A stretch of 64,000 bases of DNA from G963556115 sp963675945 (GTDB lineage: Bacteria > Planctomycetota > SZUA-567), in the NCBI GenBank assembly GCA_963675945.1, contig OY780932.1, positions 2,914,001 through 2,978,000 on the forward strand, read 5' to 3'. Shown one piece after another: positions 1 to 10,200 of this stretch (position 1 is its first letter; the number at the start of each line of letters is the position of its first letter). A model generated the notes under the pieces. It was given only the letters and a program-made list of their open reading frames with translations, did no database searches and was not told the origin of the DNA. Both the position numbers and the translations under genes were made by a program.

Positions 1-53
1 ATATAGTTGTTATAAACACTTCGCAAACCAATTGAAAAATAAGGGGTCAGGAT

Positions 54-602
54 ATGACTGATACAATGAAAGAGATTGCCTCACGGGTGCGTGAACTTCG
101 CGAATGCTGCGAGGTAGATGCCGCTGAGATAGCGGAACTGATAAATCTGCCGCTTGCAGAATATTCAAGGATGGAGCAAGGTGAGGTTGATTTCCCGGCA
201 AGTTCTCTCTATGAGATTGCCAATAAGCTGAATGCAGATTTTACCGAATTACTAACGGGTAGACCGGCACATGTCGGGTTATTTTCGGTTACCCGTAAAG
301 GTGGTGGGGTGGTGGTTAACCGGAGTAATCAGTATGCCTATGAGAACCTGGCGGCTAATTTTTTGCATAAAAAGTGTGAACCCTTTATTGTTACGGTTCC
401 GGTTTCAGAGCATGATGCTGAGCTTAATTCTCACTTGGGACAAGAATTTATCTTTATGCTCGAAGGTGAGATGCTGGTAAAGATTCAAAATAATGAGATT
501 GTGCTAAAAACTGGCGATTCGTTGTATTTTGATTCTACCAATGCACATTCGATGAAAACTTTAGGTGCGACCCCGGCCAAGTTTATTGATGTTATTTTAT
601 AG
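54..602 (+). CDS. HTH-cupin transcriptional regulator
   Basis: The 182-residue protein has an N-terminal XRE-type helix-turn-helix (about residues 7-65, ending in a typical MEQGE recognition-helix border) and a C-terminal cupin barrel (about 105-182, with EFIFMLEGEM and the GDSLYFDSTNAHS strand motif). HTH-cupin proteins are DNA-binding regulators whose cupin domain senses a small ligand. The start at ATG 54 follows an AAGGGG ribosome site a few bases upstream. The acyl-CoA synthetase gene begins 49 bases downstream on the same strand, and this pairing is common, so it probably regulates or accompanies that enzyme. The ligand cannot be read from the sequence. Confidence 0.85.
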   Translation: MTDTMKEIASRVRELRECCEVDAAEIAELINLPLAEYSRMEQGEVDFPASSLYEIANKLNADFTELLTGRPAHVGLFSVTRKGGGVVVNRSNQYAYENLAANFLHKKCEPFIVTVPVSEHDAELNSHLGQEFIFMLEGEMLVKIQNNEIVLKTGDSLYFDSTNAHSMKTLGATPAKFIDVIL

Positions 603-651
603 ATTATATATTTAAAAGCGATATTAGAAAAGAATAGCGAGAATATAGATT

Positions 652-2313
652 ATGTCATTATTGAGTAGATTTTGTCCGCAGACGGAATTTGAATCATACG
701 AAGATTTTTCGAAGAATTTTACCCTGGATTTTCCTGAGAACTTTAACTTTGCCTATGATGTGGTAGATGTCTATGCCGAGACTGAACCGGAGCGTCTGGC
801 GCTGGTATGGTGTGATGATCACGGCCAGGACAAAATTATTAACTTCCGAGAGATGAAGCGGCTTGCCGATAAGGCTGCAAATTTCTTTGCCGCTCAGGGA
901 ATCAGGAAGGGTGATCATGTCATGCTTCTAGTAAAGGGGTGTTATGACTTCTGGTTCTCGCTGATTGCGCTACACAAGCTTGGAGCGATTGCGGTTCCGG
1001 GCACTCATATGCTTACGGCTCATGACCTGGTGTATCGTTTTGAGAATACTCAAGCCAAGATGATAGTCTGTGTAAATGCTGAAGGTTTGTTGAATGAGGT
1101 AGACAAGACGACTGAGGAATATAGCTGTGAGTTTGTCCGGTGTGTGATCGGAGCCGAGCGTGAGGGCTGGCTCAATTTTACCGCAGAGATTGAAGCAAGT
1201 CCGGAGGAATTTACCCGCCCTACCGGAGATCAGGCTACTTGCAATACCGATACCCTGCTTTCATACTTCTCCTCAGGGACTACCGGATATCCCAAACTGG
1301 TGGTTCACGATATGCTCTATCCGATTGCGCATATCCTGACCGCTAAATACTGGCAGAATGTCATTGACGGCGGGCTGCATTACACGGTTGCGGATACCGG
1401 TTGGGCCAAGTGTGCCTGGGGTAAGATTTATGGGCAGTGGATCTGTGGTAGTGCGGTATTTATGCATGATTACGAGAAGTTTGATCCGAAGAAGACTTTG
1501 GAGCTAGCAGCGAAATATAATGTTACCACTTTTTGCGCGCCACCGACAATTTATCGTTTTTTAATCCGCGAGGATCTGTCCCAGTATGATTTGTCCGGTA
1601 TCGAGTATGCTGTGGTCGCAGGAGAGCCACTCAATCCTGAGGTTTATACGCAGTTTTATAAGGCGACCGGTTTGAAACTCTACGAAGGTTATGGGCAGAC
1701 AGAGCTAATTATTACTGCGGCAACCTTCCCCTGGCTCGAACCGAAACCCGGTTCCATGGGGCGTCCCACTCCCCTGCTCAACGTTGAAGTTATTGGGCAT
1801 AACGGAGAGAAGGCTGAGGCGGGCGAAGAGGGTGAGATCTGCTTGCGCACCGATACGACGCTGCCGGTAGGGATGTTCAAAGGCTATTATAAATCCCCCG
1901 AGGAGACAGAAAGAGTTTGGCATGACGGTGTTTATCATACCGGAGATGTCGCCTGGATGGATGAAGACGGTTATCTCTGGTTTGTCGGTAGAACCGATGA
2001 TGTTATCAAGACCTCGGGTTATCGGGTAGGACCATTTGAGGTGGAGAGTGCGCTGATGGAGCATCCAGCGGTACTTGAATGTGCCATAACCGGGGTGCCG
2101 GATGAACTGAGAGGCTCAATTATTAAGGCGACTATCGTGCTGGCAAAGGGCTACCAGGCCAGTGATGAACTGAAGAAGACCCTGCAAGATCATGTAAAGA
2201 ATGTTACCGCTCCCTACAAGTATCCCCGGGTTATAGAATTCGTTGAGATGCTGCCCAAGACGATTAGCGGTAAGATTCGGCGGGTACAGATACGCGAAGA
2301 GGACAAAAAATAA
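652..2313 (+). CDS. AMP-dependent acyl-CoA synthetase
   Basis: This is an ANL-superfamily acid:CoA ligase of 553 residues, the usual length. It activates a carboxylic acid to an acyl-adenylate and then a CoA thioester. Visible motifs are the phosphate loop YFSSGTTGYPK (about 203-213), the YGQTE adenine motif (about 348), the hinge region GRTDDVIKTSGYRVGP (about 450) and the C-terminal PKTISGKIRR with the catalytic lysine. The sequence resembles medium-chain or acetyl/propionyl synthetases of the AcsM type, but the substrate is not determined. It follows the HTH-cupin regulator in a likely two-gene operon that ends at the hairpin at 2341-2383. No strong ribosome site is visible before ATG 652. 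Confidence 0.9.
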   Translation: MSLLSRFCPQTEFESYEDFSKNFTLDFPENFNFAYDVVDVYAETEPERLALVWCDDHGQDKIINFREMKRLADKAANFFAAQGIRKGDHVMLLVKGCYDFWFSLIALHKLGAIAVPGTHMLTAHDLVYRFENTQAKMIVCVNAEGLLNEVDKTTEEYSCEFVRCVIGAEREGWLNFTAEIEASPEEFTRPTGDQATCNTDTLLSYFSSGTTGYPKLVVHDMLYPIAHILTAKYWQNVIDGGLHYTVADTGWAKCAWGKIYGQWICGSAVFMHDYEKFDPKKTLELAAKYNVTTFCAPPTIYRFLIREDLSQYDLSGIEYAVVAGEPLNPEVYTQFYKATGLKLYEGYGQTELIITAATFPWLEPKPGSMGRPTPLLNVEVIGHNGEKAEAGEEGEICLRTDTTLPVGMFKGYYKSPEETERVWHDGVYHTGDVAWMDEDGYLWFVGRTDDVIKTSGYRVGPFEVESALMEHPAVLECAITGVPDELRGSIIKATIVLAKGYQASDELKKTLQDHVKNVTAPYKYPRVIEFVEMLPKTISGKIRRVQIREEDKK

Positions 2314-2340
2314 ACTGTAACGCTTAAATTGGGGTATTTA

Positions 2341-2383
2341 AAAGGTGGCGGCTATGCTTGTGAGCGTAGCCGCCACCTTTTTG
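2341..2383 (+). terminator. Intrinsic terminator after acyl-CoA synthetase
   Basis: A perfect 14-base stem (2341-2354 with 2367-2380) is followed by a T run. It lies 28 bases after the synthetase stop codon. Confidence 0.9.
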
Positions 2384-2418
2384 TAATATGTTCTAAAACC
2401 GTTGGTAGAGTGGTTCTA

Positions 2419-2448
2419 TTGACAGTAAATGTTGAGTTTTGCTAATAT
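2419..2448 (+). promoter_or_regulatory. Candidate sigma-70 promoter before first autotransporter
   Basis: TTGACA (2419-2424) and TAATAT (2443-2448) are separated by 18 bases. The predicted transcript would run about 140 bases before the first ATG of the autotransporter reading frame. Confidence 0.5.
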
Positions 2449-2592
2449 GGATAGCGTACGCTACAATTAAAATTCTAGAGCAATGTATAATAGTATAATT
2501 ATTTTTTTTGATTAAAAAATAAATGTAATCAATGATTTTAGTTGTGGTTATATGTTAGTATTATTATCGGTATAATACTAATATAATTTGCC

Positions 2593-5592
2593 ATGTTTGC
2601 CGGGTTGAGGGTGCTGGGTATTAGTAGTGATGGACTTGCTGCAAGTACAGCTATTAGTATTGGGGGAGCCATTAACACTAAGAATGCCGAAGTGATTCTG
2701 AGTACCAATATAGATGATAGCACTACTAATTATGGCAGTATTGTGCTGGGTAGTAGTATAGCGGGAAATGCGATTACGCTTACGGCTGAGTACGGTGATA
2801 TAAGCGATACTACCGAAGGTGCCTCTTTTGGTACGTCAAACTCCGATGCAGGCGGGGATATCACGATAACCACTATGAACGGCAAGATTGATCTTTCAAC
2901 AGTGAATATAAATACAATAGGTTCTTCTGGAAATGGCGGAAATGTGAGTGTGTCGATTACCGATAGTGATGCATCTGGCAATATTTTACTCTACAGTATT
3001 AATGCGAAAGGTTCGTCTTCTAGTGGTAGTGGTGATGGCGGAGATGTTACTATTACCAATGCCGGTTCCGGCGGAGTGACGATTACTAGTGTTATATCCG
3101 CCTCAGCTATTACCGCTGGTTCTGGTGGCAATGTGACTATTAGTGCTAACGGCGGTCAAATAAACTTATCATCCTATATCGCGACTACGGTTAGCGGTGA
3201 GAATAATAGTGGTGGAGATATTCGAATATCAAACACTACAGGAGCTATTATAGCTAACTACTGCATTTGCATTCAGGCTGATAGTATGCAAGGATCTAGC
3301 GGTAATGTAACGCTTGAGATTACTGACAGTGATGCTACCGCGGCAATAAGCATTACCACTATTAATGCTAGGGGTTCGAGGAGTGGAGGAAGCGGTGATG
3401 GCGGTGCGGTGACAATTACCAATGCCGGTTCCGGCACGGTAACGGTCGGCGATATTGATGCTACCGCTGTAACTTCTGGTGCCGGGGGTAATGTTAGTAT
3501 TTCTGCAGTAAAAGGCACACTTGCAAGTGTTGGAGCAATAAAAACAAGTGGCACGGTAACGGTCAATGTAAATAAACTGGGGGGCAATATAGGTGATATA
3601 GGTGCTGACGGGTGTGATGCCGCCGGGGTTGATATTACAATCGGAGATGTTGTTGGTGCAGCCAGGACAATTGGCAATATTACGACGGCGGCTAATAATG
3701 GCAATGTAACAATCACGGCTTCAACTACCGAGGCTGCAGGTAATGACCTGACCGTTGGGGATATCAGTGCCGGCATTGGCGATATAACTCTGGATGCGTC
3801 CGGGATGTATAATGATTTTGAGACTGGTGCGCTCTCGGGCAATAACATAATTATTACTGCCAGCGCAAATAATGGAATTACAACCGTCGGCGCGGTGACA
3901 TTTGCCGCCGGAGCGACCTTGAGTATTTCCGGGACAGGTAATGTGAACCTGGGTGCTCTCAATTCTGCTGCTGATCACATCATTAATATTGGCGCTGGAA
4001 CGGGTGTTGTTTTCTCTGCTGCCAGTGATCTTACCGCAGCTGCCGGCAATAAGTTGTACCTGGATTTTGGCAGTGATGAGGGGACGAATGACACAGCAGC
4101 TTCCGGCACTTATGCCGTACTTATGAGTGCTGGCAATCTGACTGTGAGTAAAGATGGAAATACAGTTGAGCAGCTATATGGTACCAATGGGGTTGTTGGT
4201 CTGACCTATGAGAATGTAATGGATTCGAATACGCTCGGAGGCGGCGTAACCCTTGAAAGTGGTGATGTCCTGAGTACTGATGACGATGAGATACGTACTT
4301 ATACCGTTGCGCTCAATGGAACTGTTGTAAATATCAAGGTTACCAGTGTTAATCAGGGCGAGTATGAAGTAGTTAAAGGAGGTGGAGGTTCTGACGCGGC
4401 GGCAAGAGCGGGACAGTATCTGGTAGATCATCAGGCTGAGTTTGATTCAGCTGGTCAATCGTATACAGCTGGTCTTTCTGCTTTGCGTGGCAGCGCTGCA
4501 GCGCGCGCAGCAGAGCAGACCATTGGTGAAGGTGCTACCGCACCAGCAATAAACACCTCGTTGATTACCGTTACGGCGGCTTCAGGTACAGTTGCTAATC
4601 AGATGGTCAGTTTCCGTTCAGGTAATATCGCTTCCGGTATGGCTTCATCCTTCGGCGGTGGAGGTGCTACTACTGCTCTGTCTGACATGGCGGATGCAGA
4701 TACTCTGGCAGCTGCGTATGAATCAGGCTTTACTTCTGGTGTTGATACAACTGAGTATAAAAAAGTTAGTGTCTGGGCAAATGGTTTTGGGGGATTTGGA
4801 CAGCAGGGAACTGTTGATAATAATATCGGTTATGACTTCTGGAATGCCGGTACGATGGTCGGTCTGGATTATGCATTTGCTCGTGAACTGCGCATTGGTG
4901 GACTCTTCGGATATAGTTTTAATAAGACTGATCTCTATTGGAATAGTGGCGACAGCAGGGATAATGCTCTCCGACTAGGTGCATACTCGTCCTTCAACTG
5001 GGATAATTTCTTTGTAGACTTCTCCCCTACCCTGGGGATTCACATGATCGATTCCAATCGTAATATCTGGAATGGTTCGGTAGCCAAATCCGAGCGCACA
5101 GCTCTTGACTTCAATGTAAACGGCAGTGTCGGTTATAATTTTACTCTGCCGTATGAGATCAATCTAGCACCAACTTATTCATTGAATTATACCTTATTCA
5201 ATGACCCAAAATATAGTGAAACCGGGGCTGGGGCGGCGAATGTGACTTATGGGAGTTATACTTCAAATTCTCTGGTACAGGATATAGGATTGAAGATTGG
5301 TAAATTATTCCGGGTATCGGATGACCTGTCATTCCTGCCCGAAGTCTGGGGTGGCTGGGAATTTGAGTATCTTGATACCGGTGGTACGCGTAATAATGTT
5401 ACTTCAGCTTCAATCGGAGCGCAGTCGTATGCAACTGAGATGAATGCGATGGCCAAGAGCCGGGGTTATTGGGGGCTGGGAATTACGGCCTTGATCAAGG
5501 ATAATGTTTCGGTTTATGGGCGTTATGATCATAAGATTTGGGAGAATGGGTTCAATGTCAACTTCCTTGCTGGGATAAAGGTAGATTTCTAA
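2593..5592 (+). CDS. Autotransporter, 5'-truncated passenger with intact barrel
   Basis: The C-terminal 278 residues (from 4756) form an autotransporter beta-barrel ending in VDF, the outer-membrane insertion signature. The passenger is a Gly/Ser/Thr/Asn-rich beta-helix-like stretch. It includes two copies of a roughly 120-residue unit (2941-3145 and 3303-3510) sharing SGDGG and VTITNAGSG blocks. A family member should begin with a Sec signal peptide, but here the ATG at 2593 has no ribosome site, an in-frame TAA lies three codons upstream, and the N-terminus reads like passenger interior. The gene is therefore probably a 5' deletion product, exported poorly or not at all. The barrel matches the next gene without gaps, about 70% identical by eye. 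Confidence 0.8.
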   Translation: MFAGLRVLGISSDGLAASTAISIGGAINTKNAEVILSTNIDDSTTNYGSIVLGSSIAGNAITLTAEYGDISDTTEGASFGTSNSDAGGDITITTMNGKIDLSTVNINTIGSSGNGGNVSVSITDSDASGNILLYSINAKGSSSSGSGDGGDVTITNAGSGGVTITSVISASAITAGSGGNVTISANGGQINLSSYIATTVSGENNSGGDIRISNTTGAIIANYCICIQADSMQGSSGNVTLEITDSDATAAISITTINARGSRSGGSGDGGAVTITNAGSGTVTVGDIDATAVTSGAGGNVSISAVKGTLASVGAIKTSGTVTVNVNKLGGNIGDIGADGCDAAGVDITIGDVVGAARTIGNITTAANNGNVTITASTTEAAGNDLTVGDISAGIGDITLDASGMYNDFETGALSGNNIIITASANNGITTVGAVTFAAGATLSISGTGNVNLGALNSAADHIINIGAGTGVVFSAASDLTAAAGNKLYLDFGSDEGTNDTAASGTYAVLMSAGNLTVSKDGNTVEQLYGTNGVVGLTYENVMDSNTLGGGVTLESGDVLSTDDDEIRTYTVALNGTVVNIKVTSVNQGEYEVVKGGGGSDAAARAGQYLVDHQAEFDSAGQSYTAGLSALRGSAAARAAEQTIGEGATAPAINTSLITVTAASGTVANQMVSFRSGNIASGMASSFGGGGATTALSDMADADTLAAAYESGFTSGVDTTEYKKVSVWANGFGGFGQQGTVDNNIGYDFWNAGTMVGLDYAFARELRIGGLFGYSFNKTDLYWNSGDSRDNALRLGAYSSFNWDNFFVDFSPTLGIHMIDSNRNIWNGSVAKSERTALDFNVNGSVGYNFTLPYEINLAPTYSLNYTLFNDPKYSETGAGAANVTYGSYTSNSLVQDIGLKIGKLFRVSDDLSFLPEVWGGWEFEYLDTGGTRNNVTSASIGAQSYATEMNAMAKSRGYWGLGITALIKDNVSVYGRYDHKIWENGFNVNFLAGIKVDF

Positions 5593-5632
5593 GTTGTGGG
5601 TTTTACACATTAGCAAATTGCTTGATTGTTGA

Positions 5633-5667
5633 TTGGGGGTAGACTTAGGTCTACCCCCAATATTTTA
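5633..5667 (+). terminator. Terminator of first autotransporter
   Basis: A 12-base perfect stem (5633-5644 with 5649-5660, loop ttag) is followed by a T-rich stretch. It is closely similar to the terminator after the second autotransporter at 17161-17190. Confidence 0.9.
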
Positions 5668-5757
5668 TTGTAGGCTTTAGCCAGTTGAGTACTCCGCAGG
5701 AGTGCGAAACAATAAACCACCCGCTATGCGGGTGGATAATCAAAGGTTATACAAAAA

Positions 5758-5819
5758 TACACCTTTCCAAAATATAATAGAGTTGTTCAAGCTGCTATTA
5801 ATTAGAAAGGAAAGGTGTA
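5758..5819 (+). promoter_or_regulatory. Hairpin sequestering the tnpA ribosome site
   Basis: An 11-base perfect inverted repeat pairs 5758-5768 with 5809-5819, directly abutting ATG 5820. The downstream arm contains the AAGG ribosome-binding sequence. In known IS200 elements a stem in this place keeps tnpA untranslated, especially in read-through transcripts; the same role is inferred here. Confidence 0.7.
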
Positions 5820-6281
5820 ATGGCTAATAAGTCGAATAGTTTATCACATACAAAGTGGTTATGCAAATATCATATAGTATTCAGTCCTAAGTATAGGCGA
5901 AAGATAATATATGGTCAATATCGCGAGAGTATAAAAGAGATAATTCAACGGTTATGTAGTTATAAGGGAGTTGATATTATAGAGGGGCATATGATGAGCG
6001 ATCACGTGCACCTGTTGTTAAGTATTCCACCAAAGTTCAGTGTGGCTCAATTTATGGGGTATCTTAAAGGCAAGAGTGCGCTTATGATATTCGATAAACA
6101 TGCAAATTTAAAGTATAAGTTTGGGAACAGGCATTTTTGGGCAGAAGGTTATTATGTAAGTACGGTTGGTTTTAATGAAGCTACGGTGAAGAAGTATATC
6201 CGTGAGCAGGAGAGTCGAGATATAGCTTTAGATAAATTGAGTGTGAAAGAGTTTGAAGACCCTTTTAAGGGTGGCAAGTAA
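5820..6281 (+). CDS. tnpA: IS200-type Y1 (HUH) transposase
   Basis: The 153-residue protein is full length for IS200 TnpA. It carries the HUH metal-binding motif (His62-Val-His64 in DHVHLLL) and the catalytic tyrosine in KKYIREQ (Tyr126). These enzymes cut and rejoin single-stranded DNA at subterminal hairpins during replication-coupled transposition. The frame is intact, so the element may be active. Its start codon is abutted by the sequestering stem at 5758-5819. It lies between the two autotransporter genes, just after the first one's terminator. Confidence 0.95.
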   Translation: MANKSNSLSHTKWLCKYHIVFSPKYRRKIIYGQYRESIKEIIQRLCSYKGVDIIEGHMMSDHVHLLLSIPPKFSVAQFMGYLKGKSALMIFDKHANLKYKFGNRHFWAEGYYVSTVGFNEATVKKYIREQESRDIALDKLSVKEFEDPFKGGK

Positions 6282-6439
6282 TAACAATCCCCCTTTTAGG
6301 GGTAGCAACGAGTCAAAAGCATTAGTAGCTTGAACGAAGTGAAAGCAGAGCGTCTTGAGACGTTGCGGGTAATAAGGGCTTATAGCCCCGAGCGAACCAC
6401 CCGTTTGACGGGTGGTTCCGATTGTTAGTCGGCAGTAAC

Positions 6440-6538
6440 GTTGAGTACTCCGTAGGAGTGCGCAACAAGAAGCCACCCGCTATGCGGGTGGCTGATAAAG
6501 TGTTATACAAAATATGCACTTGTATAATGTAGAAGTGC
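6440..6538 (+). mobile_element. Remnant left end of a second IS200-like copy
   Basis: Bases 6440-6516 repeat 5684-5760 in direct orientation with few changes, including both small hairpins (6447-6459 and 6473-6491). No transposase follows. After about 6516 the similarity fades and a small hairpin (6516-6538) occupies the place of the tnpA-sequestering stem. It may alternatively be a REP-like repeat mobilised by the transposase. Confidence 0.55.
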
Positions 6539-7279
6539 CCCGAATTATACCTGCGGGAAACAGCATCTTGGATTTTGTTTAATACTTTGTTTTGAATATT
6601 GACAGAAAGTTAAGTAAGAAGATTTTTTTTTGAGAATAAGACTGTTTTTTAAGAAAAGTTGATGAGGCATGGTGCGGCAATAGAAGATATTAGTAGCATT
6701 TTTTTGCTGAAGGCATGATCAATCTAAAGGTATGTTCTTAAGTATAATTATTTTTTTTGTTTTATGCTGTATCTTCTGTTAATAGTAGCTGTTATACAAT
6801 AATTGAAAGAAACCTGTTATGGTTCATAGGCGGATTATAAGGTTATGATCAATTTTATAATGCTAGCATATAGCCTACTCTCTTGACAGATTTTATGGTC
6901 ACTGTGTTTATAAGTTTTGACTCTTTGTAAGTTATTTTTCCTGTTGTGGATATAAAATATGTTGAAAATATAGGTTATTAGCGTAATATATGTCATTAAT
7001 ATTATGTCATTATTTAAACGTGCATTCGTTTATTGTCTAGTTGGTTTGTGTAAAGATAAATTTCAACTACGCCGCGGTCAATTGTGTAGAAGGTGATACT
7101 GGAGTATAAGCAGTAGCCGGTGGTGTGGAGAGAGTGTTGGGGTTTGTGGCGATATGGTGTGGCAGGTTGTGTGGCGTAAGTCTTATGATTAAATGATAGG
7201 ATAAAAATTAGGGATATCGGGCTACTGTAGCCGGCTAAGGGCAGCGGTGGGCGAGAGTGGCGGGTATAAGGAGAAGAGT
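6539..7279. other. Long leader region before giant autotransporter
   Basis: No gene is visible in this 741-base stretch. It holds a good promoter candidate (6883-6912), a 19-base AT-rich string ending in eight T and a G (about 6739-6757) that also occurs upstream of the first autotransporter (about 2492-2510), a G/T-rich strand segment (about 7076-7185), and a small palindrome (7220-7232) just before the ribosome site. If the promoter is right, the mRNA leader is about 360 bases long. Confidence 0.5.
6883..6912 (+). promoter_or_regulatory. Candidate promoter of giant autotransporter
   Basis: TTGACA (6883-6888) is followed after 18 bases by TTTATA (6907-6912). The spacing equals that of the candidate promoter of the first autotransporter. 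Confidence 0.45.
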
Positions 7280-10200
7280 GTGAAGGGGCAGTATAAGGAG
7301 TTGCAGAGTACAGTTTGTCGTCTGGGGTTGGCGGTGATGCTGGTGTTACTTACCGGGCTGAAGGCGTATGCGTTTGATGTTTCAGGGCAAATTATTAACA
7401 CTACCAACATTCACGGTTCACAATATATCGAATTTGGCAGCACGGGTACAGCAACTCTGGCTGAAAGTATAGCGACTACGGGTAGCCTTACCATCGGTAC
7501 TGATATTACAGGAACCTTTGTTTCCGAGAGCGGACATTGGTATACATTGGCGGTAGGCAGTGCGACGCTGAGCGGGTATTCTGGGTTGGTAACCGATTCG
7601 AGCATGGGTTCGCTTACCATAAATAATGGGCTGAAGCTGAATGATGTAGGTACGACGGAGTTGAGTATCGGCGCCGGGGGTATGTATGTCAACAATGGGG
7701 TGGCTCTGGATTCGGATCATGCTTTGAATATTACCAAGGCTGCCGGGACGGTCTCACTGGGTACGCTGAATGTGAAGGCTGGAGCCGGACTGATTGTCGG
7801 CGCTAATGCTATAGCAGCCAATATTGGTGTGACGTCGGTGGCTCTGGAGAATGGGGCTCAATTCCGCTTTGCTAATTTAAATAGTGGTGTACTCGATCTT
7901 GGAAATCTGATTCTGGGTGGTTCTAGTGGCAGGTTGTCGATGGAAGAGGGTAACGGGCATATAAGATTTGACCAGGCTACGCTCGGCATGAGTCAGAATT
8001 TGACAGTTAGTACTGTCGATCATACGCAGCTGTTGTTACTTGGTGCGGTGACGGCGGCAGATAGTGCTGGAATAACGGTAGATAGTGGCGCTGAAAATAT
8101 ATTTGCGACATCGCTGACGCTGGCTAATAGCGCTACCTTCTATGTTCGAAATGATGATACAGAAGCAATCAACCTTGGGGTATTGCGTTTGGCTGGAGAT
8201 ACTGCCCTGCTCTCAATGGAGGCTGAGACAGGTAATGTTGATTTCGATGGAATTGAGCTCGCCAGCAATGATGTATTGACGTTGAGAAATACTGATGGTA
8301 ATAATACCCTCTCGTTGGGAGAGGTGGATGCAGCTGACGGATCCGGTATTATTGTTACTCAAGGTGCGGCAAGGGTAAGTGCGGGATCGATCAAGGTAGC
8401 TAACGGGGCGACATTTGATATTACCAATAGTGATACCGGCACCCTGAATCTTGAGGAGTTGACTCTAGGCGGGGCTACCGGCACAGTCGCGATGCAGAAT
8501 GGTAGCGGCGATGTCGGATTTACCAAGACTACACTTGGAACCAGTAAGGTGTTGAGCGTCAGTAATGCGGACGCGGATAATACTCTCTCGCTGGGAGCGG
8601 TGACAGCGGATAATAACTCGGGGCTGACGGTTACTGCTGGAGTGGACAAGATCAGCGCAGATTCGGTTACCGTGGCTGATACAGCGACCTTCAAGCTGAC
8701 CAATACAGCGGCGTCTACCACGCTTGAGCTCGGAGATCTGAAGCTGGCTGGAACTAGCGGCACGGTAGCGCTGCAGGATGGTAATGGCGACGCAGGATTT
8801 GCAACGACTACACTTGGAGCCAGTAAGGTGTTGAGCGTCAGTAATGCGGACGCGGATAACACTCTCTCGCTGGGAGCGCTGACAGCGGCGGATGGTTCGG
8901 GCATAATTGCCAGTTCTGGAGCAGCGGCGATACAGGTGACATCGGTGAATCTGGCTGACGGGGCGACATTTGATATTACCAATAGTGATACTGGTACCCT
9001 AAATCTTGGAGCGTTGAGTCTAGCTGGAAGTACAGGTGCGGTGGCGATGCAGAATGGTAATGGGAATGTCAAGTTTAGCGGGACGACAATCGCTGACAGT
9101 CAAGTGTTGACGGTGAGCAATAGTGATGATACGCAGACGCTGTCACTCGGTGCGGTAACCTTAGGGGATAATAATTCCGGCTTGACTATAAGTTCAGGAG
9201 CGGCACGAATCAGTGCCGACTCGGTCGAGGTCGGATCTGATTCTAGAATTACTAATAATGATACTTCGACCCTGAATCTGAGTAATTTACGGGTGAACTC
9301 CAGGAATGAGATGGGAATATTGTTCACCGATGCAGGGAGTGGCAATATCGAATTTGCTACGACGACTCTGGCCGCGCACCACAAACTGCTCCTGTATAAT
9401 GATAGTACTAACCTGCTTAAGCTTGGAACAGTAACGGCTGAGAACGGTTCTCTGCTAGATTTTAATGAAGGTTCGTCACATATAATAACAACCGCGGTTT
9501 CGGTAGCCGCTGGGGCAGGTTTTCTGGTTGCTAACCATGATATAAATAATGAAACGGTCAAAATTGGAGATCTGAGCCTGGCTGGTACGACTGGGACGCT
9601 AGCGGTTATGAACGGTAATGGGCATGGCGGGGTTGAATTTGACACGGTTACTCTCGATGCAAGCCAGGTGTTGACGGTAGAGAATAGCGAGGAAATTTAT
9701 CACCTGTCACTGGGAGATATAGCGGCGGCTGATAACTCTGGCCTGATTGCCAATGTCGGAGTTTACAGAATAAATGCGGATTCGGTGACGGTGGCCGATG
9801 CTGCGACCTTCAAGGTGACCAATGCAGATGACTCAAGTGTGCTGAACCTTGGAGATCTGGAACTGGCAGGTGCTGCAGGTACAGTCGCGATGCAGGATGG
9901 TAGTGGCGACGTTAGATTTAGTAAGACTACGCTTGGAGCCAATGAGGTGTTGACGGTAAGTAATGCCGACGCTGATGGTAATACGCTCTCGTTGGGGGCG
10001 ATTACAGCAAATGACGGTTCGGGTCTGACCGTCGCCAGTGGAGCAGCAAATATAAGCGCTACTTCGCTGGATGTGCAAAATTCAGCTACTTTCTCGGTAA
10101 CCAATAATGCTAGTGGCATCCTCAATCTTGGAGCATTGACTAGCGGGCCGTCGTTTGGGGTTTATGCGGTTTATATGTTGGATGGCAGCGGCGATGTCAG

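Larger units (their letters stand above)
5670..6424 (+). mobile_element. IS200-like insertion sequence
   Basis: The element consists of a left end with two small hairpins (actcc...ggagt at 5691-5703 and an 8-base stem at 5717-5735), one tnpA gene, and a right-end hairpin (10-base stem, 6394-6418). There is no accessory tnpB, the short subterminal hairpins replace terminal inverted repeats, and the length is about 0.7 kb, all typical of IS200. The exact boundaries are uncertain: the right limit is set where sequence resembling the region after the second autotransporter resumes (6424), and the left limit lies between 5668 and 5684. Confidence 0.75.

Noticed and set aside
3273..3962. 229-codon antisense frame in the first autotransporter
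   Set aside because: Same composition artefact; the product is Ala/Val/Pro/Ser-rich without a fold signature.
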